The translations under genes and the position numbers were made by a program. A stretch of DNA of 64,000 bases, from positions 496,001-560,000 of the forward strand of contig JAMXDE010000036.1 of the NCBI GenBank assembly GCA_026770025.1, in the 5' to 3' direction. The stretch is from Craspedostauros australis (taxonomy: Eukaryota; Bacillariophyta; Bacillariophyceae; Mastogloiales; Achnanthaceae). Below are positions 40,556-52,415 of the stretch, piece after piece. The stretch's first letter is position 1. Every line of letters begins with the position of its first letter. The notes under the pieces were generated by a model that was not told the origin of the DNA, ran no database searches, and saw nothing but the letters and a program-made list of their open reading frames with translations.

Positions 40556-42513
40556 GTCTTCACGGTTGTGAGACAGGAAGATCGGGATACTGGTGCAATC
40601 GTGGTGTTGCCGATTGTGAGCACGTGGTTAGTTGTGCGTGGTGGTCCGTTGTGGCGATCTGTTTTGGTGTGATGTGATGCTGTGATGCTGTGATGCTGTG
40701 ATGTGTCTGTAAATTGTGAGAATCCTGTGGTGAGGGTCTTTTTGTGAGATCTCTTGTGTTGTCGCCATGTTGTCGTTTGTGGTTCTGCGATGGTTCTGTT
40801 GTTGTACTTCGGTGAAACAGGGAGAAAGGCGGCAGTGGCCTTTGTGCCACACAAAAACTCCGTTGTGCTTCATGCTCGTATCGCGTGTGTGTGTGTGTAT
40901 TTTTTCGCGGGACGAGAACGGACATGATTGTAGTTGCGTGTGTGAAGGATGATGCTACCATTCACCACGTCACATGTGGGTTCTGTTTATGCCACGTTGC
41001 CCCGATGGCGTGTTGGGTATTAAGTGTTGGGGGTCATGTGACGCATCGTCATAAGTGTAATAGCAGCGAAAGGTAGAAATCAGATGCAATGCGACACAAA
41101 ACGACCAACTGCAATCCACTGCAATACAAGTGCTATACCTGCGCATGCGGAGAACATCGAAGAGTTGTAGTACGGACACAACGCCGTTTGTCATCGGAGT
41201 GACACGAACAACTATTCGACCGACAGATTCCAGACAACACAACCCAGGTTCACCGCTTTGCAGAGACCATGTGGCCTCACTGCTGTTGCTAGCGTTGTTG
41301 TCGACACGTTGTTGTGGGGCGTGGAAATCATCAAGCCGATGATCCAACCCGAACTGCAAGAGGTGAACAGAAACAATGTGTCTGCGCGCATCTCCGCTGT
41401 TTCGGGTCTCGTCTCTTCATCGTTCTCTTCGTCCTTCTCTTCGTCCTCCTTCTCTTTCTCCACCAAAGAGATCCCTCCGATGCGCTTGGGTCTGGACACA
41501 AGTCTGAGGTTGGGTCTGGAGCTGAAGATGCAGGTCCCCTTTCTGATATCTGTAGAATGATGACGATGCTCACGTCTGCGGACACGGCGGTCGTCGATGA
41601 TGTTCTCACATCAGCCACCCCAAGAGGCAGGTGTCTTCTCAGATGAGTGCAGATGCTGTGGATTGGTCGACGTTCTTCTCTCGGAAGTTGCAATGTGCTG
41701 CAAATCGCACTCTTACCAACTCGAATGACCGCCACAGCAATGACAAGAACGACAGCAACGATGGTAAAGACAGCAACAGGTACTCTCACGAAGATGATAC
41801 TCTGCTCAACTCCAAGTCTTCGACAAGCAAACGTGCAGCACTCGTCTACACCACTTCACTCGACTCGACTCGAGGTCAGGTTTCCTCCACTCTCGTTGAA
41901 CTCCATAGTATCCCATGTTCTCTGGTCTACAGTTATCCTTGTTGCTCCAGTGGACTCCATTGCACATACGAGTGTTCGTATACCCGCAGTCCTCGTCGCT
42001 TGCAGGTCACTCTTACTTGCGCTCTCTGTCACACATGGAGAACAGTTCGTCGTTTGTGATTAGCTTAGATTACGGTCGCTACCACTGAGTATGCGGGTAT
42101 GGCACGTGGTGATGGGGACAGTGTTGTTGGTCCCCAAACTGCATCACAACTTGTCCCCAAACTCAGAAATCCGCGATCGGACATTCTCTCCTATTTGTGG
42201 TCTTGTGCGGGGCAACTCCGCGTCAGCTTGCTCGCAGACACGTACGGTACAAGTATGTGCGAGTGCGTACCAGTACTTGCACAGACATGAAGCTGCAAGC
42301 CACAACACCACACAGACATGTACGAACGTGGGAGCACAAGGACGGATGCGAACAGGAACGAACGAGAAGGGAACAACAGAAACTTGAAACGTGGCCGAAC
42401 TCGGTGGTTCTCATCGACAAACATGACGCAGACAGAAGACCTTCTCCGGCGAAGTGAACCTTCTGTCCCTTTTGCAGATCCTGTGGACTGTTTTCCGCCT
42501 GCTAAACAGATGG

Positions 42514-42545
<32 letters not shown>

Positions 42546-43312
42546 CAACAGAACGAACAAAGAGGACAAAGCGACAAGCGAATGGCGAATCCATGTCCCA
42601 AAAGCGAGTTTGGCTTTCCTCCTTCCACCTCCATTCTTCTCCGCAAAACGGTACGACCACGAGTGCTCGTGTGAGCTGGCACGGAGTTGTGGTCGCTGCG
42701 CTGTGGCCTCAACCCAGCGCAAACCCATCTGAGCTCTGCTGCAAGTCTGCCGTAGGATCACCCAGGGATCCGCCGCAGATTGAGGCAGAGCCAAGCGACG
42801 AGAGAACGGGCGGACCAGCTCCGATCGAAATGAAGGGACGCGGAGCGAGGGTGTGGCAGCGCGGAGATCGAGACGAGATGGAAGGAGAGAAGAGAGAGAG
42901 AGAGAGAGGAGCTGAAGAGAAATTAGGGTACCTACAGCATGGCGGCGTAGCTGATTCACGGCACCTCGACGTAACGATGGTGATAGCAGCACAAGTACCG
43001 GACAGGCCACGCTCTGTGACCGTCCACAGGTGGCATACGTACACCATACAGATGAGCTTGTGTGTATGAGTGTCTACACTCGCGTTTGATTGTGTGGACA
43101 AGTGAGAGGATATAATCAAAATTGATGTTCTATATAGAGTGTCGAGTAGAGTATCTGGATGTGTCTGCATACGTCTGAATCCATTTGTGTACTCGGACAT
43201 GGTCACCGTTCTGCTGTGTTGTGTCGGTGTAGGTGCCGGTGCCATCGTCTCCCGCCACAGCCGCCGTCAGCGCAAGCGCCAGCGACATGGGAATGCCACT
43301 TCAGCGGTTGCT
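40556..43312. other. 2.7-kb spacer between HA genes, no supported gene
   Basis: It holds GTGATGCT repeats (40676-40700), CCACCAACAACAAC repeats (about 42515-42550) and a GA run (42893-42910). A plus-strand open frame at about 41258-41560 (with VDTLLWGVEIIKPMIQPELQ) is mildly coding-like but has no ATG at its start and no recognisable domain. Confidence 0.4.
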
Positions 43313-45238
43313 TTACGACGATCCCGACGACTTGGAAGATCCAGACGAGCCAGATGATGAACGAGTCATGCGAGATGCGCGGATGGCCCAGACGAAGCCC
43401 ATCGCATTCAGGCGCTCGACGCGCACGGCGGTCAGTGTCGACTTCTTGCCAATTGAATGCAACCGATATTGCCGGCGCTGTCCCTTCACCCAGATACCGA
43501 GCGGTGGGTTTGGCGCATACTGAGTGGGGACATTCGTGTGCCCTGTCGCCTTCTGAAAGTCGATGAGCTCTCGGAAATGGAACTCCCAAGCGGCCTCATG
43601 AGTGTCCCACACGAAGCCGAGCGCCTGCAACTTGCTCTGCCTGCCATCTGTGAGTGTGGAATGGTTGCCATCCATCTTCTGCTTGTACTGGAAGCGCTGT
43701 CGCTTGATCCAGTGTGAGAGCGTTTTGCTGTCGTTTGGATCGACGAGGCAGTGCCCGTGCTGCTTTTGGTACTGGACGAGCTCATGGTACCGCTGCTCCC
43801 ATTGGTTGGCCTGGTATTTTCGGAACTTGATGGGCGTGGATGCGGATGTGGATGCGGAAGTAGCTTCGGTTGCGGTTGCGGTTGCGGTTGCGGTTGCGGT
43901 TGCGAGTGCCTGAGTGTTGCCTCCTGAGCTGCGCGATGCCATGGCTGGATAGTCCTCCCACACGATGTCTGTGTCGATGATGGCATCGATGTTTGTACTT
44001 GTGCTTGTACTTGTACTGGTGTCGGTATTGGTGTTGGCGGTATGGCATGCTTGGCGTTGGATGCGGTTGCCATTGTCGTTGCCGTTGTCGTCGCAGCCAC
44101 CCATATCAATCTCGACCTCATTGCTTTGCATCTGCCTTTGCCTTCGCGTTTGAGCTTGAGACTGATGATCGGCTTGCCGATCATCCTGCCATTCGAAATC
44201 GGCAAAGACAGACTTGAACGATGTCATCATCGATGGGTGGCTCAGCTTCCTTTGCTTGGTGGGTGGCGCGTCAGCCATCATTCCATTGCTTGTGGCATCA
44301 AACGCAGTGCTGTTGTTGCCGAGGAATCGATCAGCTGTCGATTGTGAGCTTGACGTGACATCAATATCATGGTTGACATGGCTGCGGCTGTGATTGGTAT
44401 TGATATCGCGCATGCCGTTGATGCCGTTGATACTGTCGGTGCGCTGCTTCGCCATCTCCTGATGTTGCTGCTTCTTCGTTTGTTGCTGATCGATGCTGAA
44501 GATGTGATAAAGGAAGGTATTGACCTCATCGATATGGTGCCTGTTGGCAGCGCTGAAGGTGTACTGCGGAACAACCGAATCCACCACCTGAACGTAGTTC
44601 GATCCGATTGGCCGTGGCTCGAGCGATGTCGTCGACGCGGTGCCATCACTGCTGTCCGTGTTGTCTTTGTTGGTGGTGGTATTGCTACGAGTGTCGCGGT
44701 GGGTGTGGCTTGGTGCGCTTGACTGCATCGCGCTGAATGTGCGCTTGTTTTCTTTGTTTGCGTTGTTTTCTTTGTTTTTGCTGCTGTTGTTGGTCATTTT
44801 GTGAGCAGTGCCGTTTTTGGAGAAATCGATGTTGCTGTTGGTCTCACTGTTGATGGCAGCGTTCATCATGTCAAGGTCAGGGTTGCAGAGCTGGTAGATG
44901 GACATCATCGTTGTGTGTTGATGTGTTGTTGCGTTGTGGTTGTTGTGTTGTGGTTGTTGTGTTGTGGTTGCTGTGTTGTGGTTGCTGTGTTTGGAAGGTG
45001 ATTGATTGATTGGTTGGTCGGTGGATGAATTTATGAGACTGAGAGAGGATGATGTCGTTTGCCGGATTTCTTGTTGTTGTTGTTGTTGCTGTTGTTGTGT
45101 GATTTGTTGCCAGTCGCGGTTCCCGTTTTGAAAGACGTGTGTGCGTTGTTGAGGTGGAAATGGGTTCGGAGAGGCACAGGAACAGTTCCAGGCCATTCGC
45201 AAGACGCTGCTGTTTACAGAAAGTGGCCTCTGCGACAT
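43313..45238 (-). CDS. HA-domain protein 3
   Basis: The frame gives 641 residues from ATG 45238. A later start at MMSIYQLCNP (about 44908) is equally plausible, because the first 110 residues are Gln/Asn/Thr-rich and read like a leader. The N-terminal family signature is LEPRPIGSNYVQVV, DSVVPQYTF, then HIDEVNTFLYHIF. Two C-terminal HA domains follow: QWEQRYHELVQYQKQHGHC with LSHWIKRQRFQYK, and WEFHFRELIDFQKATGHTNV with LGIWVKGQRRQYRLH. A Thr-Ala run before the domains is encoded by a GGTTGC hexamer repeat at about 43868-43905. The C-terminus ends in a Ser/Gly run. No helicase core. Confidence 0.8.
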   Translation of the reverse strand: MSQRPLSVNSSVLRMAWNCSCASPNPFPPQQRTHVFQNGNRDWQQITQQQQQQQQQEIRQTTSSSLSLINSSTDQPINQSPSKHSNHNTATTTQQPQHNNHNATTHQHTTMMSIYQLCNPDLDMMNAAINSETNSNIDFSKNGTAHKMTNNSSKNKENNANKENKRTFSAMQSSAPSHTHRDTRSNTTTNKDNTDSSDGTASTTSLEPRPIGSNYVQVVDSVVPQYTFSAANRHHIDEVNTFLYHIFSIDQQQTKKQQHQEMAKQRTDSINGINGMRDINTNHSRSHVNHDIDVTSSSQSTADRFLGNNSTAFDATSNGMMADAPPTKQRKLSHPSMMTSFKSVFADFEWQDDRQADHQSQAQTRRQRQMQSNEVEIDMGGCDDNGNDNGNRIQRQACHTANTNTDTSTSTSTSTNIDAIIDTDIVWEDYPAMASRSSGGNTQALATATATATATATEATSASTSASTPIKFRKYQANQWEQRYHELVQYQKQHGHCLVDPNDSKTLSHWIKRQRFQYKQKMDGNHSTLTDGRQSKLQALGFVWDTHEAAWEFHFRELIDFQKATGHTNVPTQYAPNPPLGIWVKGQRRQYRLHSIGKKSTLTAVRVERLNAMGFVWAIRASRMTRSSSGSSGSSKSSGSS

Positions 45239-47590
45239 GGAAGTAATATCACAGCTCCGGAAAGTAGTCCAATACTTAGCTGAGCGGAATTGAAAGTGGT
45301 CGACGGTGACACGATATTTAACGTTGGATGATCTGGGACGTGCACATGATGTGGCTGTCTTTGTCTTGTTGTGATCAACATGCTATATGTCTGTTCGCGC
45401 GTTTGTGTGTGTCTGGGATGATCGCTTCGCCGTTGTGCTTTTCTTTGTGACCTGTGAGCTGGTTAGTTGTTGTTGTGATTTATCACACTCTTGGTGAAGC
45501 AGGTGGAGTGGGCCAATACCGTATTCGAATTCTCGTTGTTGGAATTTCGCTGTTGGTCTTGTTGTGTGTTGTGTGCAGGGTCGATGGCGGAATGGAGAAG
45601 ACGGTATACTACCACTCACAGAGCATCGGCACCTCTGTGGACACCATCCAAGCTACTGCGAGTACGAATGCAAGTAGTCCACGTTTGTCATGGTCGCGAT
45701 GAAAGAATGTCTGAAGGGGAAGGGATGGGGACTGTGAGCTGTCGTCATCCGTACGAGTAGATGGAAGACAAGCACAAACAGGCTGCGGTCTCATGCAGAG
45801 GGCAACAGATCGCTGTTCTTTCGGAAATGATCTCGACGAAGATCGCCGACCGAGCCGAACGAAGTGAATACATACGCTACTCTTGTATTGAAGAATGAAG
45901 ACTAGAAAGCATGATACTCGCAGGCACATCGAGACCAGACCATGCCGGATCAGGCAAGCATGACCACAAGCACGAGCACAAACATGAGCCTTCTATCCTC
46001 CACTTGCCGTTGCCTCAAGAAACTGGCTGTCGGCCTGTAGCAGAATGATAGTATATGATACAGCGATGGTGCTGACCGTCCTCTGTATGTCTTCGCGGTG
46101 GCTTTGTGATGTATAATACATACTCTGGAGCAATACCATGTGCTGATGTACATGTTTTCCCGCCCCTTCGATCTACTCCTATCTTTGGCGCCGATATGTT
46201 GTGTGTTTTCCACCATGCATGTTCAAGCAGGAGTGAGAAGGGGAACTGGTCTATACCAAAGAGCGTACACAGAGGGTGATGAACTGGTTGTTCTCCACGA
46301 GTATTCATCACCTTCTCTGTCCACTACCACAGCTACGAGCAGAATTGAGGAAGGTGTCCCAGCAGAGGCCGAGGCCGTCATACCAATCGGCAGTACGCCC
46401 GCAGACAGAGAGAGAGAGAGAGGTACCATACAAACACGGGGTTGTCTATGACGACGGATCCATCCTCGCTGTTCTGCGCGTCGCCTCACCAGAGTGCGGG
46501 CAGGCATAGCTCGCAGTTGCAAAACTGTCGGCAAACGACGGCAAGTGCCAGGTATGTCCCTCTCCTCTCCAGCCATGGTGGCCGTGGTGGTCTCGATGTT
46601 GCAGTTCGTCCCGTGTAGTTCAGCTCGGTAGCACAATGAATGGGACGGGCACGGAGCCAAGCCATCGCCAGCGTCACAGGCATTGCTGCTGTCTTCGTTG
46701 TTGCAGTTGCGGTTGAAGTGCGATGGCATTTGTCGGTATTGCTGTCATTCATCTTCACTAGTTGCGGATGCGTGGAGAGTATTCATGTACTCTATGCATG
46801 TATGCATGAATCCGGATGTGCGAGTACCACATTCGCACCATCCTTACGTGTACAGATGCATGGAAGCGTCGCCATCTGCCCAGCATCGTCGTCCAGCTCG
46901 AGAGTGTCCGAAGTCACCAGAATGGAGGCTCCTTCCGCCCCTCACAAATCCGCATGACTTCTCTTCCTGTCACGTCTTCAGACGTGGCCATTGCCAACCA
47001 CAACCACAAGCACAAGCACAATCACGTCACAAATGGAGACAGGTGCGAGCAACAGCCACAATTGGCCGATGCATCTCATCAAAATGTGGCGAATGATGTG
47101 GCGGATGATGGGGTGGATGGGATGGATGAGGTTGACAAGATTGATGCAGTCCCGAGTTTGTGCGTCCTTCTTCACTCAAGAACGAATGACCGCAACCCTT
47201 CCATCACGAAATGCGAAGAGGAGCTCTTTTGTGCCTAAATCGAACAGAAGGAGAACAGTGGTCCGTTCTCGTTCGTTTGTGTGTTCTTGAAGCAGTATTG
47301 ATTGATGACGTCATGCAAATGTGTGAATCAAATGTCTGTATTGATGGATGAATGTAGGTTGAAAGAACAGATACTCATACATACAAACATACATAAACAG
47401 ACAGACAGAAACACGGGATTGAAGCGACACACAAACAGTCAAACCCGGATCAACTGTTAGACTCATGCGATCTCACACATTCATGATTTGGCGGACTCAT
47501 CGAGGTGTTCACAACTGTGCCACGATGCTGATTCACAGCATCATCTGGGAGGGCGCCATTGCCATAGTTCCACGCTGCAGACACGCCTTG
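45239..47590. other. 2.35-kb spacer, no gene seen
   Basis: Only short low-complexity frames are found (for example a CACAAGCAC repeat at about 47000-47025 and an ACAGACAGACAG run at about 47397-47410). It ends at the target duplication of the foldback element. Confidence 0.4.
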
Positions 47591-47600
47591 ATGAAGCATC
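47591..47600. repeat. Left target-site duplication of foldback element
   Basis: ATGAAGCATC here is identical to 49424-49433 and directly abuts the terminal inverted repeat. Confidence 0.85.
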
Positions 47601-49423
47601 GAGCAAATTCACTAACCAGGTCGTTTTTGAGGCCAAAGTTCACTAACCAGGTCGTTTTTGAGGCCAAAGTTCACTAACCAGGTCGTTTTGGTGCCTGACC
47701 AATCACAATGGCCGGACTGTTGACAGGCGCGTCCTTGCGACAGACTCGAAAATAATAATTTAGCCACGAAGTCGACACATCAACCATTTCCCTGTTGGAC
47801 AGCGTAGAGTACTCTAGTTCATGATGCTGTTGATGAATCCTGTTGAGCAGAGGGTCGGACCTGCTACATTGCATACTGACATCAGCCATTGGCATGTCCC
47901 TACCTTGAACATTCTACATCCAACTGGAAGGAGATTCAGATCACATGTAGTCAGTTCCTGTGATACCATTCGGTCGCAGTGTGTATTGTGTTGGTTCTAT
48001 GTGCATGCAAAAGGTCAAGCATACTTGATTCTACCAACCGCATCACTCCAAGCACACTCCAAAGGGTACGGCCACGAAGTTTGAGGTCTCTAATCCGTCT
48101 GGAAGGTACTCATATCGATGGATCTGGATATCATGTGATCCTGTGTGTGGCAGTACTGTGAGCTACGCATCAAACTGTACAGTAACTCGACCATTTGTGC
48201 ATGTAAAATGTCAATTGCGATCCAATCCAACACTACCACCACTCCAAGCACACTCCAAAGGGTACGGCTATGGAATTTGAAGTCTAGACTCTGGTTGGAA
48301 AGGATCGAAATATACGGATGCAGATATCAAATGGAAATGACTGGCGCCGTTCATCTGCGCGCATGCCAATACCCCTTTCTGATGGATCCAAGACCTCAAA
48401 CTCCATAGCCGTACTCTTTGGAGTGTGCTTGGAGTGGTGGTAGTGTTGGATTGGATCGAAACTGACATTTTATATGCACAGATGGTCGAGTTACTGTGCA
48501 GTTTGATGCGTAGCTCACAGTACCGCCCTCACAGCATCACATGACATCCTGATCTGTAGATTTCGATCCTTTCCACATAGATATATCACTTCGACCTCCA
48601 TATCCGTATCTTTTGGAGGGGGTTTGGAGTCATCGAAGTGTTGGATTGGAATATGATTGACTTTTTGTATGCACACATTCTCAGAACGCTGTACAGCGCG
48701 ATACGCACCGTTCAGTACTGCTTGGTATCAGCATCTGTAGAATTGGATCCCTTCTAAACGGATCTAGGACTTCAAACTCGGCGACCGTACTCTTTGGGGT
48801 GCGCTTGGAGTAGTCCAGCTGGTTGGATATCTGAAAATGGCCTGTGCAATACATCGATATGCATAATACTGCACAAGGCGATGCATACCGTGCAGTCTCG
48901 TCTGACGCAGTACTGCGTGGTATCAGCATCCGTAGATTTCGATAACTTCCAGACGGCTCTAACACTACAGACTCCATGGCCGTACTCTTGGGAGTGTGCT
49001 TGGAGTGGTGCCGTTGGTATCATCAAATATGCTTGACCTTTTGTATGCACAGCACACACAGTGACTGAACGGTATCGCAGGATTGGACTACATGTAATCT
49101 GAAACTCTTCGCAGTTGGGTCTGGACCATCCCAAAGTAGGTACATGCCAATGGCTGATGTCAGTATGCAATATAGTTGGTTGAACCCTCTACTCGTATTC
49201 CACAGAACAGGATTCATCACCAGCATTATAAACTTGTCTCGTCTACTCTACTCAACTCTACTGGGAAACGGTTGACATGTGTATTTCGCGGCTAAATTAA
49301 TATTTTCGTCATTGTCGCAAGGACGCGCCTGTCAACAGTCCGGCCATTGTGATTGGTCAGGCACCAAAACGACCTGGTTAGTGAACTTTGGCCCCAAAAA
49401 CGACCTGGTTAGTGAATTTGCTC
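47601..49423. mobile_element. Non-autonomous foldback / Mutator-like element, 1823 bp
   Basis: The ends are inverted repeats starting GAGCAAATTCACTAACCAGG, flanked by a perfect 10-bp target duplication (ATGAAGCATC). Each terminus carries a 31-bp direct repeat (TTCACTAACCAGGTCG..., about three copies at left, two at right), then a matching segment containing TGACCAATCACAATGGCCGG. Imperfect inverted homology continues inwards to about 48070 on the left and 48980 on the right (both contain CTGACATCAGCCATTGGCAT). The centre has about 190-bp sub-repeats marked by CACTCCAAGCACACTCCAAA: two in plus orientation (near 48045 and 48238) and four in minus orientation (near 48405, 48600, 48786 and 48980). 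There is no transposase. Duplication length (9-11 bp is usual for Mutator) and long composite ends fit a MULE or foldback class. Confidence 0.85.
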
Positions 49424-49433
49424 ATGAAGCATC
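49424..49433. repeat. Right target-site duplication of foldback element
   Basis: ATGAAGCATC is identical to 47591-47600. Confidence 0.85.
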
Positions 49434-50012
49434 TACTGCACGATAGTTTCCAAGGAGAAGTCTTGTGTCCATGTGGCAAAGTCAACATCTGGCATCTCAT
49501 GCTTCACTCGATCACTTCAAGCACGAGCAAGGATGATCGTGACGATGGGAACATATCCGCACAGGAGAATCCATCGCTCTGCCCTTCCGGTGGTGACGTC
49601 TGTTGTCCTCTTGTCTCTGTCTTCGTTTCTCCCCACAGCGTTATCGCGTACCAGACCTGAGCAGAATGGGTCCGCAGACGATGGTTGTGGGTGGACACGA
49701 CAATGCACAAGACACACGCATCCACCGCAAGGACATCGGAATACCATAGAGCACTACTCTACTACTACTGTCATGTACAATGATGTACAATGATGCACAA
49801 TGATGTACCCTACCATATGATGCTGTTGCAGCCGTCAACAAATCGGCGTCCATGGGAATCACACAATGCAGACCCATCCAAGACAAAGTCAAACTGCTTC
49901 TGCAATCGCCATGATCGTAGCCGTCCTCTATCTCATCTCCATCTCCTCATCGTAACTTGATGGAACGTCCCTCCGCCCGTTGATTCTGTTGTTTCTGTTC
50001 CTTCGGTTGACA
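49434..50012. other. Spacer, no gene seen
   Basis: It contains a short ATGATGTACAATG-type repeat at about 49775-49805. No coding frame. Confidence 0.4.
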
Positions 50013-51764
50013 TCATTCATCCCGCCCGAACTGCGCACTCGGCATGGACTGATGAGGCCGGGCCAGCCAAGGAAAGTCGACCGCGCTCAATCGCTCAATG
50101 CGGCTATCAGTCAACGTCGACTTCTGCCCGTTGGAATGCAGTCGGTACTGCCGACGCTGGGCCTTTGCCCAAATGCCGAGGGAAGGGTTCTCGTCGCACT
50201 GGGTTGGCACGTTCGTGTGGCCGTGCTTGTCTCTGTACGTCATCAGATCATTGAAGCGCTTCTCCCATGCTTCCCCGTGCGAATCCCACACGAAACCAAG
50301 CCGCTCCAGCTTCCTCTGCCTCTCGTCTGTCAAAGTGGAACGTTGTCCTTCGTTCTTCTGCTTGTGCTGGTATCGCTGCCGCTTCACCCAGTGGGACAGC
50401 GTCTTGTCATCCTTCGGCTCGACGATGCAATGCCTGTGCTGCTTGTGGAAGGCGACGAGCTCGTCGTATCGGGCGTTCCATTGATCCGATTGGTACTGAC
50501 GGAACTTGATGCTCTTCGTTGGCGGAGCCGACCGCATCCTCTTTCTCGGTGATCGCTGTGTGGGTGTGGGTGCGCGTGTAGATGTGCGCCCAGTTGCCTC
50601 GACGATCTCTTGTGGGAACGTTTCGACTTGGCATGGAGCACCTCGAATGGATGTGATGATGCTGTTGTCCACGAAGGAGTAGAGGTGGGTTGGATCGGCG
50701 GAACGCTTGAGCAGTGATGGGGTCTGAGACTGCGGCTGTTCGAGGCCATGATGGCATCCATGGGTGTTCTCAGGAGAGGTGTCGGTATCAATCGGGATGT
50801 CATCGAGCCAGGATTCTTCGCCGGCGTCGTCCCAATCTTCCAGCTGCAGAGTCTCGAAATGAAACCTTGTGGGCACGGGCATCAGGTCGCTCCCTCTGGC
50901 TTTCTTGATGGGTGAAGGCTGGCATGAGGACGGCAATTCCTGGAGTGGTATTGCTACATCAACGAGGGAACAATGATGACGATCATGTGCTGCGAGGCTG
51001 GGCTGTCCATCAAAGCAGAGGTACTGCCGTGACAGGTGTTGTGTCTGCTGTGTCTGTTGTGTGCGTTGCTGATGATGTTGCTGATGATGTTGCTGGTGCG
51101 GATGGTGATGCTGCGCGAGAGAAGGAGAAAGGGGAGAAAGGGGAGGCAAGTGCGACAGATGAAGTGCTTTGGTTGTTGTTGTTGGTAGTGTCTGCGATAT
51201 CTGTGATGTCTGTGACGATTGCGATGGTCGTCTTCCGTGTACGACTACTCCTGCTGTTGGTGACAGCGTCGCTGTAGTTGATGAGGCCGAAGATGAAACC
51301 GAAGATGAAACGAAGATGTCACTGAGAAAGTTCTGGATTTCGTGCATTTGTTCCGAGCTCCGAAAGGTCTCCGTGATGCCCACGAATGAGACACCCTTGA
51401 CTGACTCACATCCGATGGGAGATGGTTCCAGCATGCTCGATTCTTCGCGATGATTGGCGTTGCGCGAAGAGTTGATGTTGGTGTTGGTGCTGGTGTTGGC
51501 GACGTGACCGTGATTGCAGTGATTGCAACGACTAATTGTAGACTGCTTCTGACACGTGCCGCAACTGCTTGACGTTGTAGTTCTTTGGTTCGATTTGATC
51601 GAGGTGATGTCGATGTCGGCGTTGGTTCTGCGGGAACCTTGGATGGCACACTTTTCCTTGGTGCTGTGTCGGGCGGTGTCGATGGCGATGGCGGCGCTGG
51701 TGACGGTACTTCCAGTTGCGCGTATCTGTAGATTCCGAGAGAGGTTCGAGGCACGCCGTGACAT
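50013..51764 (-). CDS. HA-domain protein 4, left copy of an inverted duplication
   Basis: It has 583 residues from ATG 51764. The N-terminal family signature is LEPSPIGCESVKGVSFVGI, then TETF and MHEIQNFLSDIF. A His/Gln-rich stretch, an acidic segment (LQLEDWDDAGEESWLDDIP), and a basic stretch SPRKRMRSAPPTK precede two HA domains at about 425-500 (QWNARYDELVAFHKQHRHC, LSHWVKRQRYQHK) and about 505-570 (WEKRFNDLMTYRDKHGHTNV, LGIWAKAQRRQYRLH). A Cys/His cluster near 80-95 (SCGTCQKQ...RCNHCNHGH) might bind zinc. The gene and its 5' flank are repeated in opposite orientation from 62089 to the window end. No helicase core. Confidence 0.85.
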   Translation of the reverse strand: MSRRASNLSRNLQIRATGSTVTSAAIAIDTARHSTKEKCAIQGSRRTNADIDITSIKSNQRTTTSSSCGTCQKQSTISRCNHCNHGHVANTSTNTNINSSRNANHREESSMLEPSPIGCESVKGVSFVGITETFRSSEQMHEIQNFLSDIFVSSSVSSSASSTTATLSPTAGVVVHGRRPSQSSQTSQISQTLPTTTTKALHLSHLPPLSPLSPSLAQHHHPHQQHHQQHHQQRTQQTQQTQHLSRQYLCFDGQPSLAAHDRHHCSLVDVAIPLQELPSSCQPSPIKKARGSDLMPVPTRFHFETLQLEDWDDAGEESWLDDIPIDTDTSPENTHGCHHGLEQPQSQTPSLLKRSADPTHLYSFVDNSIITSIRGAPCQVETFPQEIVEATGRTSTRAPTPTQRSPRKRMRSAPPTKSIKFRQYQSDQWNARYDELVAFHKQHRHCIVEPKDDKTLSHWVKRQRYQHKQKNEGQRSTLTDERQRKLERLGFVWDSHGEAWEKRFNDLMTYRDKHGHTNVPTQCDENPSLGIWAKAQRRQYRLHSNGQKSTLTDSRIERLSAVDFPWLARPHQSMPSAQFGRDE

Positions 51765-52415
51765 TCCTCAACAAGCAGTGTCCGATTGTTGGCGTCGTTG
51801 TTCAGTCAAATGGACGATGGATGGGTTGATGGATGTGGATTTTTATGATCGGAGACCATTGTCGATCCACGATACTGATCCACGATACTGGTCATGATGT
51901 TGGTTGGCACGACTGTAGGTAAGAAGTCGCCATTCCTCTGCGCAACGCAAGATGGAGAGTACGATGTTTGGTTCCTGACGACTCAAAAAGTTGCGTTCGC
52001 TTGCTCTCGTCATCATCGTCGTGTCGTCGTCATCATCCAAATGATTGATTACGTTGGCAATGGCGGCATCACTTGTGGCTGTTTCCCTTTTGATTTTGCT
52101 TGTGCGTTTGCTTTCGGTCTGTTGCGTTGGTTGGGGGCGGTTGAGGTGTTTTGTGAGGCAAAAACCAGCAACATCCTCATTGCGTGTGCGTTTGTGTCCG
52201 TGTTTCTGTGGGCAGAAAGAGTTGTGCCGAGTCGCCTTCGATGAGTTGTTCCGTTGTTCCGTGCGGTTCTATCAAGCATGTTCACTTATGGTCAGTAACG
52301 ATGGTGAATGTGTGTTGATGGTTGCACTAAGTGACATGACATGTGAAAGACACAAAATATATCGTTTGTTGTTGGCGTCAATGGTTGTTCGCGCACATCG
52401 TGATGAACAGCACCT
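50525..52415 (-). repeat. Left arm of inverted segmental duplication
   Basis: The arm matches 62089-64000 in reverse orientation, covering most of HA gene 4 and about 650 bp of 5' flank. The match fades near the CGATGAACAGCAC or TGATGAACAGCAC on both sides. The arm may extend below 50525, because its partner runs off the window. Confidence 0.85.

Noticed and set aside
42318..42674. Gln/Asn-rich plus-strand frame
   Set aside because: It is produced by a CAA microsatellite and has no other coding evidence.
47821..49226. Several short frames inside the foldback element
   Set aside because: They follow the sub-repeats and read in both orientations because the element is palindromic. No transposase motif.
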